A stretch of DNA of 64,000 nucleotides, taken from assembly GCA_028829895.1 (NCBI GenBank), contig CM054183.1:18571475-18635474 (forward strand). Reading direction: 5' to 3'. Below, in pieces: positions 1 through 12,853 of the stretch. The notes under the pieces are model-generated. The model was not told where the DNA came from. It did no database searches and saw only the letters and a program-made list of their open reading frames with translations. The stretch comes from Sinotaia quadrata (Eukaryota; Mollusca; Gastropoda; Architaenioglossa; Viviparidae). The translations under genes and the position numbers were made by a program. Position 1 is the first letter of the stretch. Each line of letters opens with the position of its first letter.

Positions 1-323
1 ATTCTTCCTCTTTAGGTGTATGACTCGACTGGAGTATCTCCCTTTCAGTTGTAGGACTTTGGTGTGGATCTTTCATTTCAGTTAGATTTTTCACTTCAAT
101 TACCCACTTTTGACTTCCATGGCTCGTTTTGGGCCTCACAATAGGTTTATTTTCTTGGGATCTGATTAAATAGCACATAACAAAAATAGATAACCTATAT
201 ATGCTTGTCATTTTGTCCTTAAGAGATAAATATAGTGTGTGTATGCGTGTGTATGAGAGAGAAAGGAGGTGGGTGTGTATATCTGATGTAGATGCATTTG
301 TTTGATGCCGGCCCATACATATA

Positions 324-735
324 GGGTTACTAATTCACAAACTAGAGTGCAATAAAATAGAACATGATAGGAATGCAGAATTCATACAATAGATGCCATA
401 AAATAGAACAGAACATGACTGCAGGATTTCTAATTGACACATGAGAATGCCACAAAATAGAATATGATAGGACTGCAGGATTTCTAATTTACACATGAGA
501 ATGCCATAAAATAGAATATGATAGGACTGCAGGATTTCTAATTTACACATGAGAATGCCATAAAATAGAATATGATAGGACTGTAGGATTTATAATTCAA
601 ACATGAGAATGCTAAAAATAGAGCTTGGTAGGAAAGCAGGATTTCTAATTCACAAATTGGATGCCTTAAAATAGAATATGATAGGGCTGCATTGTTACTA
701 ATTCATAAACTATAATGCCATCAAATAGAACAGGT
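324..735. repeat. 54-bp tandem repeat, about 7.5 copies
   Basis: Units carry the core GCAGGATTTCTAATT followed by ACACATGAGAATGCC and ATAAAATAGAATATGATAGG. The core recurs at 421, 475 and 529, giving a period of 54. Outer copies are diverged and the central three are nearly identical. Because 54 is a multiple of three, the minus strand stays open as a repeated peptide; I do not regard it as a gene. Confidence 0.9.
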
Positions 736-1399
736 CTGCAAAGTTCCCATACTGTGACCTGTGTGCAACAACTCTGTTTCTCTCGTAGACTTTCGAAGCA
801 TTTCAAGAATAAGGAAACTAGCCTAAACGAAGGGAAACATCAGTGTTCTAAGTAACATTGCCATCAACATTACCTTCAACGCAAATGTAAAATTGAAAAT
901 ATATGATATGACTTTTCACTATAAAATTATAATTTAACTAGATTATTCTATTGAAAACAAGAACGTATCCTTATATTAGCTTGATTTATCTGTGTACGAA
1001 TTATGCATTATCTATCAGTATGTACGTATCTTGTTCTAAATATTAATAAACATTTTGATTGTTATATTATTTTTAATTGTTTTTTTTCTAAATTTATGCT
1101 TGCTCTTTAAAAAAAAATGCAGTTAACTTTTACATTTCATTCACAGTTTTTGCAGAGCGACAGCAACAGCAACTGCAACCACACCCCATGTTGAGAGAAT
1201 GTCTTTTCTTGTAATCACGCTTTCACAGCTTTCGTTGTGCTCTCATATACTCTAAAACAAACAAAAAATCTTATTAACTGAGAGAGTTACAAAACATGCA
1301 CATTAAGTTTTGTTTAACCTTACCTCTGTCTCAGATATATTATTCATCCTTTTAAATAATTGAACTAATTTGATGTGAACTAATTTGATGTGATTGTTT
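736..1399. other. AT-rich stretch, nothing recognised
   Basis: I see no reading frame, repeat or RNA gene here. A short CAG-rich tract lies near 1155-1185. Confidence 0.5.
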
Positions 1400-1990
1400 T
1401 GAACAAATATGATTTAGTGGGGGGGGGTAAATTTGCCTGTCCCATTTTATTATATAGTTCGTTAAATATCAACGTGATATGACCCTCGGGTACTATGCAT
1501 GATGATATTCTTGTAAGTACCAGACTTAAAATAACAACTCAAGTAAAGAATATGCTAGAACTTGCTAAAGTAATCCAAACCAGTTCCAAACGGATGAGTA
1601 GATTATCTGACTAATAGCCTCACACTTGCTCATAACAGTTTCATCTAATGGGGATAGACCGAAAGTTACTTTGTTGAACAAAGTCGCATATTCTAATCAA
1701 TTTGATTTTGACGTAAATCAAGTCCGGTCTTAAAGGCGATCCTTAGCTTTTGGTAAGTTAACTGAATGGTAAAGAAAGAATGGACTTAGAAATATTTCGT
1801 ACGTTTACTATTGATCTATGATTGGAATTGGAGAATGTTTATGTATTTGAACCATTATTTCTATGTTCACTAATTTGATTACGTTCTACATTATACTTAT
1901 GAATTTTTATTGATGCTATATTTTGGGGCTATGATGTCAATTAATATAAAATTGTAACTTTTTTAACTTAAACATTCTTCTCTTGCGATA
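1400..1990. mobile_element. Dispersed repeat family G, copy 1
   Basis: The segment is similar to 5741-6180. Both begin around GTAAATTTGCC, pass a GACC-C-GGG block, contain AAGTCCGG with a GGC following, and end around GAATGGACTTAGAAA. Divergence is substantial, so the copies are old. No coding sequence or terminal repeat could be defined, so the class is unknown. Confidence 0.6.
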
Positions 1991-2347
1991 CATGATGTCC
2001 ACACCCTGGTTGTCCACTGGTGTGTTACTTTATTATTTAAGATCGTATTTTGTTCTTATTATGTTCTCTATGTACTGGCAGGAAAGGAAGTATGACAAAC
2101 TCGCACTGGTCTATTTTAAGGATGAAATAGAATTTTATTAGCGTCTGGGGGTGACGCATACCATTACCAATAGTTGCTTATGCTTTACTGTAATTACTAA
2201 AGAGGTTGATTGCACTGTATCATTTATACAAATTCTACCACCCACCATCAACACCACAACCACCACCACCACTCTACTACTATTCTATAACTACTACTAA
2301 GATTAATTATTCAAGCTCGATGTGTCTTACCGTTATAACACATAACA
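1991..2347. other. Unassigned AT-rich DNA
   Basis: This may be the continuation of repeat G. A CCACCACCA-rich stretch at 2238-2275 is the only structure noted. Confidence 0.4.

Positions 2348-2397
<50 letters not shown>
2348..2397. repeat. (AC)n microsatellite
   Basis: Uninterrupted AC dinucleotides of about 50 bp. Confidence 0.98.
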
Positions 2398-2402
<5 letters not shown>

Positions 2403-2694
2403 ATTAAACATGCAAGAGACTAAGATAACATTATATCACAAATGAATGTACAAACACAATAGCAATATATTACAGGTAACAAAAATCAGAAAAGCGAAAT
2501 GTAAGCAACATTAATCTATACATTTAGTGCTGGAACCAACAAAGACACGGAAAATTGGTGCTCTGCTTGATGATGCTAACGACACTCGAGAGCACACTTT
2601 GAAGACCTTGACCTTTTTATTTCTCACTTTCACAGAGGCAGAGTCCATGTACGCGGACCTGATAAACAAAATTGAAAGTTGACGAGTAAACGTT

Positions 2695-2697
<3 letters not shown>

Positions 2698-2724
<27 letters not shown>
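2698..2724. repeat. (AAT)n microsatellite
   Basis: About nine AAT units in AT-rich DNA. The surrounding 2400-3460 holds nothing else that I recognise. Confidence 0.9.
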
Positions 2725-2725
<1 letters not shown>

Positions 2726-3458
2726 TAAACCACACATCCCGTTTATGTTAATGTCTAGGCACAATTCATAAGGATCCATTTTAACTCAAACTCTTTAATG
2801 TATGTTTCTAAGCAAATGCAAATTTCATTGCTGACTGAATATTATTACTTATTTTAATATATAGTACATTATTTTTCAAATTTGTTTTGCGTACTCACGA
2901 GGACTGAAGATATCTTACGTGGTGGAATATATTACAATGTCTGTAGCTGATATCAGGCTAAAGAAAGACAATTCTTGCCGAGTTAGCGTACTTTATTAAT
3001 GTCATGCATTGACATGCTGGATGAATACATGTTCTCACAGGTCATGCTGTTTGCAGCCAGAAGTGTTACAGAGTGACTTTAGGTAGCAAGTCTTCACACG
3101 TTTTCGTGTACACGTGACTTATGATTAAACTGGTTAAATAACGAACACAGCGGTTCGTGTCCCTTTAGCAAAGATTCAACTTTCAACTTAAAAATTAACT
3201 TACATTTATGTCACACATTTTATGAAAGACCAAATAAATGATATAACTTCATAAAATATATAAACGTATTTCGATATTACAAGACTGATAGGATTTTCCA
3301 TTTTTTCGAAATATTTTGCTATCAAACTAAACAATCTCAAATAACAACAGAAATCTAATACTCATTCTTAAGCAAGATCTATATGTATATATATGCAAAT
3401 AATGTCATTAATGCTTTGACTGATATACTCTGTATGGTTTGCACCATTGGCTGCTGTG

Positions 3459-3463
<5 letters not shown>

Positions 3464-3496
<33 letters not shown>
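3464..3496. repeat. (AC)n microsatellite
   Basis: About 16 uninterrupted AC units. Confidence 0.95.
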
Positions 3497-3498
<2 letters not shown>

Positions 3499-3630
3499 AC
3501 ATGTGTTGTTCTGTTAGGATTTATCTGTACTCCTAATTTGATTTGTAGTAACCTATAACCTGATAGGTTTGAGTTCTGTTATGAGGAAAATATTTGTATA
3601 ATAAAATATGCAAATTAGTAAGTCCTTTAA

Positions 3631-3840
3631 ATTTAAACATTTTACTGTAACTTATTGACAGACTATCAATGTTGAAACGTATAGATCTAAAGTTCAATTT
3701 AGCACATTTTAATTGTAATTGCTTTTAGACTTTAAACATTTTACTGTAACTTATTGACAGACTGTCAATGTTGAAACGTATATATCTAAAGTTCGATTTA
3801 ACATATTTTAATTGTAATTGATTGCTTTTAGACTTTAAAC
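3631..3840. repeat. Two-copy tandem duplication, period about 98 bp
   Basis: AAACATTTTACTGTAAC recurs at 3635 and 3733. Both copies continue with TTATTGACAGACT and GTTGAAACGTATA, so this is a simple segmental duplication. Confidence 0.9.
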
Positions 3841-4392
3841 TTATTTATAATAGTATCGTACATTTCTCTGGGTTGTCACAACTTAGAATTTTCATCTATT
3901 TCTAAGTAATAAATTATTAGTAGTACATGCCATTAATTTAATTTATTTAATTTAAACTAAAAGTCAAAAGATAGGTTTGTTTTCATAGAACAATGATAAT
4001 TTGACTAAAATACTAAAACATATTATAAATAACTTAGTTATTTTGAATACTTTATTGCATATAAGTTTGGATAGGAAATGGAAATAAGGCTAAAAATAAA
4101 TTAGTATGTTTTTTTTTTTTACATCCGGTTCTTTAATTTTGAAAAACTGCAAATGTCAAGGATATCAGAACAAATCCTGTCAACGCTAGTCTGAAAACAC
4201 CACTTGGCGATAATTTAGTAGTTCTCATGCTGGCGCGCGTTTATGCACTTGCCAGGTAATTATCACCTGACCTTGACATGGTTTGGAAAGTGTGGAGTTC
4301 TCAACTGCTTTCCTCGGAAATGACGATATTTTAAGGGAGGAAAAAATTATCAACAAATGCACACTTACCATTATACTAAAAATAACCACCAA

Positions 4393-4522
4393 AGGCTATT
4401 TATCTATCTATCTATAGCTATCTATCCATCCATCTATCTATCCATTTATCTCTCTACCCATCTATCTATCCATCTATCTATCTATCTATCCACCCATCAT
4501 CTGTCCATCCATCCATCCAACT
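4393..4522. repeat. (ATCT)n/(ATCC)n tetranucleotide repeat
   Basis: Interspersed ATCT and ATCC units over about 130 bp. The apparent plus-strand peptide of Tyr, Leu, Ser and Ile is only a translation of the microsatellite. Confidence 0.95.
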
Positions 4523-5740
4523 ATCTAAATGTGTCTGCCCCAAAACGCAAAAATAGAAAAACAAATATTACATTATTAAGGCATTAGCACAATCAATCAC
4601 GCATACATGCAATTAGACATACCGAACAAAAAAACCCTATTGCAGAGACCACAAGTAGTCTATATTAACAGGTGTGCCTGAACACTTTTGCATTATGAGG
4701 TCTATTATTGATGTAGACATAAAGCTTCTCTAAGGCAATACTTACTGAAAAATATAATTTCTTGTGAGTGTCAAATAAATATCTCCAATGCTGGTTTACG
4801 AGTTTGTTAAAATTTGTAAATACATGCATGGACAAAAATATAAATTCGCAATTTACCAGTGTCTATGACGCTATATTCTCGTCCAGAAATGCTCTCCGAC
4901 AAGTCACGCAAAACATGGGTTGCAAACCCGATATTTGTAGAAAATTTAATCTTTGAAAGTCTTTCTTTGGCGATTTACAATGTTTTCGGAAAACATATTT
5001 TATTTGAAACATATTTTATTTGTTATTAACGACTTAATAAAGGTTAAAGAAAAGTTCGTAGTGGAAAAGAGAGGTTTTCGATTTCAATCGTAAAGAACCT
5101 ATTCAACTTTAGTAAATTTTAGTTTTATTTAAAAAATAAAATCATCTGAAAAATTATCTTCATCTGTTTAACAATCTTTAGTCGTTAGCAAAGCACTATG
5201 TGTATTTGTGTATAGATAATTATGTGTGTGTTTGTATATGTTTGTATAAAAGATGTATGTATATGCGTGTGTTTTGTGTATGTGAAAAAGGATTTGCGAG
5301 TGTGTTTGAATGAGTGTGAAAGTCAGAAAGAGAGAGTGTGTGTGTAGAACAGATAAGCAAAAGATGTTTATAGGTAATATTTCAAAATTGCTACCGAAAA
5401 TCTAATCTCGGCTAATACATACCCTCACTGTCACGTGATAATGCGGGTATTCATGACAAGCTGAGTTGTAGAGCAATCCACTTCTTATGATCAGAGCTTG
5501 AAAGACTTTGCCATACTGGTTTGTCACTTCTGCACAGTAAGTAAATATTTAGAATACATGAAACAGAGAAAACGAAAGTACGTTACGATGGTGTCTCTCA
5601 AATTATGCATCGTTTACAAATTCTAAGGTCGCGTTTACACTTTGCAACATTGAACTGAACTCAATATTCTGGGCACTAAAATCCAACCCATTAAGTCGTG
5701 TTTTTGCATTAGATTATCAAATTTACCAAAACTCATAGTG
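4523..5740. other. Unassigned DNA with a TG-rich tract
   Basis: A degenerate TGTGTG/TATG tract lies at about 5205-5345. There is no convincing coding sequence. Confidence 0.5.
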
Positions 5741-6180
5741 TGAGAGTAAATTTGCCCCTCCCTATTTTTAAATTTAATTGCTATATAAACTACTAAATTG
5801 TCAGAGTGACCCGACCTTGGGCACTCCTTATGGTGTTAGTTTGAAAATGTCTGGATTTGAAGTAAACAGCTTAAGGCAAGAATATTCTAGATTCGCTGAC
5901 ATAATGGAAACTGATTGAGTAGTTTCCTATTATCCAATGATAATCATTTAAGAGAACGAGACTAGCCAATGGGCTGAGTTTAAGAAGTTTACTTACTGTA
6001 GAGAATTCTTCACTTTAATCACTTTTGGATTTGAAGTAGAAGAAGAAAGTCCGGCTTGAAGGCAGTCGTTGACTTATTGAGAGAGAATGGACTTAGAAAC
6101 ATTTCATGCATTTTACTATATGTTATACTTGTGTTCATGTAGAAATGGACTATAAGAATTATTATTTTATTACTAGAAAT
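5741..6180. mobile_element. Dispersed repeat family G, copy 2
   Basis: Homologous to 1400-1860 in the same orientation, sharing GTAAATTTGCC, the AAGTCCGG block and GAATGGACTTAGAAA. It directly precedes a copy of repeat family A, so the two may be parts of one larger degenerate element. Confidence 0.6.
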
Positions 6181-6379
6181 GTTTGAACTAAGCTGCACCC
6201 ATGTGGTGTATTAATATGTAACATTGTTTCATACACTGTTTATTTTACCATGTGCATGCATGGGGTAATGAATACCATTGAAGGAATTGTAAGTATGAGA
6301 ATGGAATGTCAGACAGAATGGAGTGTCAGACAGAATGGAGTTATATTGTGCCAAACGAGAAACTTAGGCTTGTTACAGT

Positions 6380-7330
6380 GAGCAAGTGCCTTCTGCCTTT
6401 TGATTTTGAGGCACGTGAAACGTCTGTTGCAATGTGTATAAGCGTTTTGGGAATACGCTAGGCACTCTTGATGTATCAAACAAGGATGCTAAGTACATCA
6501 GTACAAGAATCATTGTAATTAATTATCGTGTTTTGCCTGAAGGAACAGACGTTGAGGAAAGTGCTGAAGTCCGTTTGAGGATCTAACATTGCATCATTGT
6601 TTTTTTTTTTTTTACGAGTGCAGCGTGAGGCACGTGTTGACATGGACATTGTGACACTGTGACATAGTGACATTGTGACACTGTGACACTGTTGCAAAGG
6701 CCAATGAAAGACTGCTAAAGCTGTGCTTAATCCAGGTTATGTGAAAATTTACAATAACCTACCTCTAATAACTCCATTTTTATTCTCAGATAGGACTAAC
6801 CTGCAATTTGTATTGATTCTATTGTTGAACTGTAATTTTATTATTATATATCTGTAATGAGAGAGTGTGTAAACTATAATTATCTGAACTTGGGTTCATG
6901 GAATATTGATGTCAAGTTATTTATTTCATTTTAATTGTCATTTGTATATTGATTTTTCTTTTAATAAATTAAATTTATTGATCTTCTTACGCATATTGAT
7001 ATTGATAATTAATCTTATGTTGGAGAAGATGGTGGGTGATGGAGGCTCACTAAATATAGATTAAAAGTCGGATTTGTCTTCTCCTTTAGTAAGAAGTTTT
7101 CCACTCATGAAAACATTATGTGACTGTAAATGTTGGTTGATTTTGTGGAATAGTGAAAACATTTACCAAGCAAAATATACGCCAAGTGAGAGACAAGTGC
7201 TGTCTGTTGGAGGGTCATTAATAAAATAAAATTAATATTCTCATCATTTGAAATTAGTTATGAAAAATATTAATTAATAATAATAATCATTTTCAATAAA
7301 TACGTAAAGCGCATGTCACACGAAGTGATA
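6380..7330 (+). mobile_element. Unclassified dispersed repeat family A, copy 1
   Basis: Shares long blocks with copies at about 25550-26510, 28400-28795 and 29020-29982, and with inverted copies at 12425-12740 and 15647-15850. Diagnostic blocks in order are a TCTAATAACTCCATTT segment, ATTGATGTCAAGT, TTAATAAATT, TTATGTTGGAGAAGA, GGATTTGTCTTCTCC, a CCAAGTGAGAGA segment, TCATTAATA and an AATTAATAATAATAAT tail. A short block near 6510-6590 retains traces of a shared reading frame ending in a Val-Leu-Pro-Glu-Gly-type motif. The class is unknown; an LTR or a non-autonomous DNA element are both possible. Confidence 0.7.
6649..6692. repeat. Short GTGACACT-type tandem repeat
   Basis: Four to five degenerate units of GTGACA(C/T)T, next to a poly-T run at 6600-6613. 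Confidence 0.8.
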
Positions 7331-7429
7331 TCAAATTAAACGCTAGACATGAAATTACTGCACAACTCGACTCTGACACACAAACAAACAATAAATAAAT
7401 AAGTGATTATAGAGCGTTCTCATTTCTTG

Positions 7430-7612
7430 GCAAAGAGAATGTAAATCTTAAACAATAAAGAGATATGTTATTGATTGAAAGTTATTCTTAATTGTTTGCT
7501 AAGAGAAGGTAACATGAACAATAAAGAAATATGTTATTGATTGAAAGTTATTCTTAATTGTTCGCTAAGAGAAGGTAACATGAACAATAAAGAAATATGT
7601 TACTGATTGGAA
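7430..7612. repeat. 66-bp tandem repeat, about 2.7 copies
   Basis: ATGTTATTGATTGAAAG recurs with a 66-bp spacing (7468 and 7534). A third, shorter copy ends near 7612. Confidence 0.9.
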
Positions 7613-8817
7613 TGTGCGTAAAGTTTCTCTTACTTTGTGAGTGCGTTAGTGAACATGTGAACGCACCAACAATTGTTTCTACTTTCTATAAAAGTCATAA
7701 TGCATATTCTCAAATGTTGCTTTCTTTATAGAAATTATATATTATTAGTATTATATTCAAAGAGTCAGCCAGGCGTATCAAAGAACTACTCCATTTGCAC
7801 TGACGCATGGACTTGTCCAGAGGCCGCATTCTGATTCATTTCCAAACCAAAATATTCTTATAATAGGTCATGAATCGAGAAAATGACGTCACGTGACCTT
7901 TAAACTGCACTCACCAAGTGCATGTCACAGAATCACTCTCTGATCAAATCCCCGTATATTTTGTGTGAAACGCCCTTAAAATCCTGTCTGAACTTGCACT
8001 TGAAGTAATTACATTGAGAGAGGCTACTTTCTATCGGTAGCGCGCTTTTTTGCTAGTGTGCTCTTGCAGCGTGATGTTGTGCTTATTGCCGCTTCATTTC
8101 TTCTTCTTTCTTTGAGAATAAACTGACATGAAACATACAGAAGCATTCCAGTGCACGATATTGATTATATTTCAAACGCGCGTGCATAATTCATAGGATA
8201 GATGATTTTTGCTAAATATAGATTGATAGAACAAAGCTTGAAGTAAATAATGGAACCGTCACAAGCGTTTTTCAAAATAATAAAATGCTATATATGTTAT
8301 TTTGTTCTTCATTGTGTTTGGTAGACGTATGTGGTGCTGTAAAATGCAACATAAACTGTTTCCGTTGAAGCATTTAAGGGTGGGGGTGTCTAACTTATGT
8401 AATAAATTGCGTTTTGGGTTTTGCTTGCTAATTTGTCTATAAGTACATAATAGATTTGATAATGTAGAGAGAGAGAGAGAGATATAGTGACAAATTGACA
8501 GACTAAAAAAAAAATTATAGGCTTTGGCAATTTTCAGTTGTACGTTGGCATGCGCGATACTTTGATCTACTTCCTGGCTTGCCAGCTTTAGGGATTTATT
8601 AAAAAGGTATTTCTTTGAAACCCAGGTCAATCGAGTACTCATTCAAAGTCAGTTCAATGCTAGGTCACGCCTGCTATGACAACCACACACTTAACGCCTA
8701 AGCAACAGACAAATACGATAAAGAATTTCGTAATTATATTCAATTTTGATAAGAAAGATTCATCTATGACTTTGAACCAGCAACGAGATTTTCTTCTGAA
8801 ACATAACTAGCGCTTAT
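7613..8817. other. No gene recognised
   Basis: AT-rich DNA with a (GA)n run at 8466-8482. A 127-codon minus-strand open stretch at 8259-8642 has no recognisable domain and crosses the simple repeat. Confidence 0.5.
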
Positions 8818-9020
8818 GCGACACTAGCCACATATAAGTGTGTGCGACACTAGCCACATATAAGTGTGTGCGACACTAGCCACATGTAAGTGTGTGCGAC
8901 ACTAGCCACATGTAAGTGTGTGCGACACTAGCCACATGTAAGTGTGTGCGACACTAGCCACATATAAGTGTGTGCGACACTAGCCACATATAAGTGTGTG
9001 CGACACTAGCCACATATAAG
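8818..9020. repeat. 26-bp tandem repeat, eight copies
   Basis: The unit is GCGACACTAGCCACATATAA followed by GTGTGT, starting at 8818, 8844, 8870, 8896, 8922, 8948, 8974 and 9000. Copies 1-2 and 6-8 have CACATATAAG while 3-5 have CACATGTAAG, so variant copies are clustered. That pattern suggests amplification of blocks of units. There are no spacers, so it is not a CRISPR array. Confidence 0.97.
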
Positions 9021-9359
9021 TGATTTAGAATGCTATAAATAATAGAGACTTGAAGCAAATACCAACAGTTTTGTTAAAATGGTTTCCGCATCAAGCAACT
9101 CGTTTATTTGAGCGGCTGATAAGCCTTTCAACACTTTCAATTTGTTTACGAAAACATTAATTTGTTCAGTGAACACATACTCTACACCTCCTTAAGCACT
9201 TATAGCAAGGAAACCGGACTGGTAATAAATTTTGCTTTGTTTCATTTATAAAGATGCATGGAAGGAAAAAGTAAAATATAAGTGATCAACCCACTGTTCT
9301 GTATAATAACGCTTTCCGACTTACATAAGATCATAACTATTGACTGTACTCTTGGATAA

Positions 9360-10670
9360 TTTTCAGGAACACATCACTCTGGGGAAACACTACCCATCAC
9401 AAACAGCAAAGTAAACAGTTACTAAAGGAATTCTCAAATTGTAAAATCTTAACAGATTGGCGAAAACATATACCAGCGGTGGTTCAAAATATCAGTCATT
9501 AATACCCAGGCCATTAAACACTGCCAAATGAACTTATCCAAATAAAGGTATATAAAGGTGAGACAGAGTATAAAAGTACGATTAAATCCCCAGGTCTTAT
9601 AGGTCACGACAATCTCTCTGTCAATGACAAAATATATCAACGGCCGTATTGCAGCAGTAAATAGGGGTGTCCAGCTATTGAATGCAGTCAGTAAGCCAAC
9701 CTGAAAAGGTAAACTGAAAACTATGCTCAGTCTACATTAAACATGTGTTATGTTTAGACTGCTTTATGCAGCCCCTTTACTTTAAATATTAGCAATACTC
9801 TAGTAACCAGACTACTTAGCAATCAGGCCAGATCACTTAAAGCTGCCTTTGGAATTTCACTTAATACGTCCAACATCAACACTATAGTCAAGTGTGGTGA
9901 AAAAAATCCAATACAAATAATTATCAAAGAAACGTCTCTCAAAATCGAATGACCACCCTCTTAAAATAATTACAGGACAAGCCCTTTTCAGCTGAAATAA
10001 CTAACAGAAGAAATATTAACAGGATTAAATTAAAAAAAACTAAATATAAAGTCGATTTAGAACTTTCTACCAGCTACATCCTTGTGGCAAATGCGACCAG
10101 TTCTGATAGACAGGTACTCTGAACATTATGACAAAAACAAGTTCCCAGAAATAAAAATATATTTCTTGAACCCAAAGACGACAAATAAGCAGACTGGACA
10201 AAATATTTGTAGATTGTTTCCATGACTTTCATTGGCAAGACTGGGGTAGGGGTATATATATATAAATATAGACAAATATATGTATATATAACTCAGACAG
10301 TTATCTGAGAGTGGAGGATAACACTTCAATATTCATATCCAAAATGGCTGCACTTTTGATGTTATCATCCAGGCAATAAAATCAAACTTAATTATAGTAA
10401 ATGTGCCATAGCCACTGACTCATTCTCCACAGCAGCTGCACTTCAAAATCATAGTGTGGAAAGACCAAATATTAGCTATATGATATTAAACCAAATTAGA
10501 AAATAAATGATGAATGTAATGAGATTGAAATAATTTGGATAACATCACAAATAAATATATATCAGGCATTAAAAAAGCTTATAAAGTAGCAAAAATGGGC
10601 CAGCTGAATACATCTCGCCAAACCCCCAAAGGAAACGTTTGCATCTGTTAGTGACAGTCTCTCCTGAGAC
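9360..10670 (+). pseudogene. Degenerate non-LTR retrotransposon (LINE), RT C-terminus and RNase H
   Basis: In pieces and with frameshifts, the plus strand encodes the end of a LINE ORF2. At about 9585-9640 there is a Ser-Pro-Gly-Leu-Ile...Leu-Ser-Val-Asn-Asp stretch, matching the 'LGV-D--L-F--H' region after the RT palm. At 9640-9900 come Asn-Arg-Gly-Val-Gln-Leu-Leu-Asn-Ala-Val and Arg-Leu-Leu-Tyr-Ala-Ala-Pro-Leu, typical of the RT thumb. At 10400-10490 lies Ile-Ala-Thr-Asp-Ser-Phe-Ser-Thr-Ala-Ala-Ala, the 'TDS' active-site block of a LINE RNase H. At about 10530-10605 is the 'W(I)xSH-I-G--KA-K-AK' block. Stops and frameshifts throughout make it an old, dead copy. Having an RNase H, it belongs to a Jockey/I/R1-like group; the exact clade is not resolved. 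Confidence 0.65.
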
Positions 10671-11744
10671 AAGGGTAAAATCTTTGCCCAGTTTCATTTC
10701 AATAAATATTAAAATAATAAAATGGATGGATTGATTCTAGAGGCATAAGGAGTATTGTCATAAAAGGTAAAAGAGATGCATACACGTTAATCAAACCATC
10801 CAAGTAAAAGTAGTCCACATGTTTTTCACCTGTGATACAGTACAAGTCACATGGAAACTAATTAAAGTATATTTTCTTTAGCTTGTAAATCTGGCCTTGA
10901 CACAGTAGTGGCCAAATCTTGGTCAATTATCAAAGGGTGGATTAACAGAGCATATTTTCCATTTGTGAATGGAGAGGTGTGAGAGAATACCTTGACCCTT
11001 GGGTCAGAGTGTATTGTAAACATCATGTGACATATGTAATAAGTATGGAGAGATGAACAATAAATTATTGAGTTGACTCATAACCATCTCCGTCTTTATG
11101 TGAAGGAGATAGTCTGATCTAAAGTGAAAGATCATAAAAGTCTGTCTAATTAAAGTCTAAAATGACTTCAAAATAGAGTGAATGATATTTATTTAGAAAA
11201 TATTCAAGAATGTTCAGATATAGCATTTCTTTCTAAATCCTTTGGTTTTCACAGAAATGGAAAGGTACAATTATTTGTTATTGAGTGAAAGTTATAGTTT
11301 AAAGGGTTTGTGTAGGATTTAAGCAGAATATTATGTCACATATAATTTAATCTATGTTGTTTCTTTTTCATTTTATTGGAATTGTGATCAGGGAAGGATT
11401 TAGCCTTGACACAAAACCACTATCAGTTTTCTGTAGCAAATACTTATCATTGCATTGTTATTTGCATGTTTTGTTCCTTTTGTTCTTCCTTCACTCTTTC
11501 ATTCAATTCAATTCTATTTGGTTTGGAATTGTTGTTGGGTCGTCATTTTCTTTGACAAATTATTGAATCTGGCCTGAAGTGTACACTTCTTCTTAGCTGG
11601 GCTGTATGAGAGAGTTCATGACATGATTTGTGGTTGAAACATTGTGATGTAACACCCCCCCCCCCCCCGTTCCAGGTGTCTGTGTAGTGGCACAAAAAGG
11701 AAACATCACCAGGTGGTGAAAACTAGATAAATGCATTATATGTC
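10671..11744. other. Unassigned DNA with poly-C tract
   Basis: Possibly the 3' remnant of the LINE at its start. A run of 14 C lies at 11655-11668. No gene was recognised. Confidence 0.45.
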
Positions 11745-12008
11745 AAGAGTGTGCATTCTATTTACCACAGACTCTTATGAGAAACTAATGAGTGGAAAGA
11801 TTGTGTGTTCTATTTACCACAAACTCTTATGAGAAACTATTGAGTGGAAAGAGTATGCATTCTATTTACCACAAACTCTTATGAGAAACTATTGAGTGGA
11901 AAGAGTATGCATTCTATTTACCACAAACTCTTATGAGAAACTATTGAGTGGAAAGAGTATGCATTCTATTTACCACAAACTCTTATGAGAAACTATTGAG
12001 TGGAAAGA
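11745..12008. repeat. 52-bp tandem repeat, five copies
   Basis: The unit carries ATTCTATTTACCACAAACTC followed by TTATGAGAAACTATTGAGTG. The last three copies are nearly identical and the first two are diverged. Confidence 0.95.
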
Positions 12009-12424
12009 GAAAGACTGAAGGGGAAAATATAAAGGAGATAACACTTTCCTTGGGAGATATGAAGACAAACTTTATGGGATTCTACTTCTCTCTGAGATAG
12101 CTATATTAGGAATTGAAACTGTAATTAGGGATTGTAAACTGATTGTTTCTATTTATTATTATTATTTATTTTTTATATAAATTCTTTGTTAAATTTTCAC
12201 CGATCTTTGTGTCATTCCTTAGGTCTTTATCATGTTCTATATTTAGAGAGGGATACATCTCGCTTGGGGGCTTGCCACATCCACTGGACGTATTGACCTC
12301 AATTATTTGTGTTGTCCTAGATTATTCTTTAATTTGTAGCAGAATAACACATAGCAAACAAATAGATAAAATCTGGCACAATAAGTACTCAGAAGAAGCA
12401 AGAAGCTGATGCATATAGAGAGAA

Positions 12425-12740
12425 CTGTGACACCTTTGGGCACCCTTCATGCATTATGATTATTGTTTGTTAATTAATAACAAATAACTAATTACAAGTG
12501 ATTGATAATATTAATTTATAGTTATTAATAATTCTCCCTCGTGACCAGAATGTCTCTCATTTGGTGGATTGTAATGGGGCCTTAAAACGCTTTACACAAT
12601 AATAAGATTGACGATTTGCTGTCACATAATGTTTCTGCAGGTGTAAGTTCTTACTAAGGGAGTAATAAAAATCCATCTTTATTCATATTTAAAGAGAACT
12701 ATTACTCCAACATAAGGTTAAATATTTTGCAAGAAGAGTA
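12425..12740 (-). mobile_element. Repeat family A, inverted partial copy
   Basis: On the complement it shows the family A blocks in order: CTTATGTTGGAGTAAT-like, the segment before TTCTTAC, CCAAATGAGAGAC, ATTATTAATAA and CACTTGTAATTAGTTA. It ends at the GTGACACC boundary near 12428. Confidence 0.65.
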
Positions 12741-12853
12741 ATAAATTTAACAGTAAAGTTATTAAATCAACATCGGTGGGTAAAACATATGCCTTTTCTT
12801 CAAGGAAGGAGAGTGGAATAATCCCACAAATCCAAACTACGACTTAGCAGAGA

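Noticed and set aside
6600..6613. Poly-T run as a retroposed poly-A tail
   Set aside because: There is no target duplication or retrogene body next to it; it lies inside repeat family A.
8259..8642. Minus-strand 127-codon frame
   Set aside because: It crosses a (GA)n repeat and a poly-A run, has no recognisable motif, and has AT-driven composition.
8818..9020. Regular direct repeats resembling a CRISPR array
   Set aside because: The units are contiguous, with no spacers, in a eukaryotic setting.
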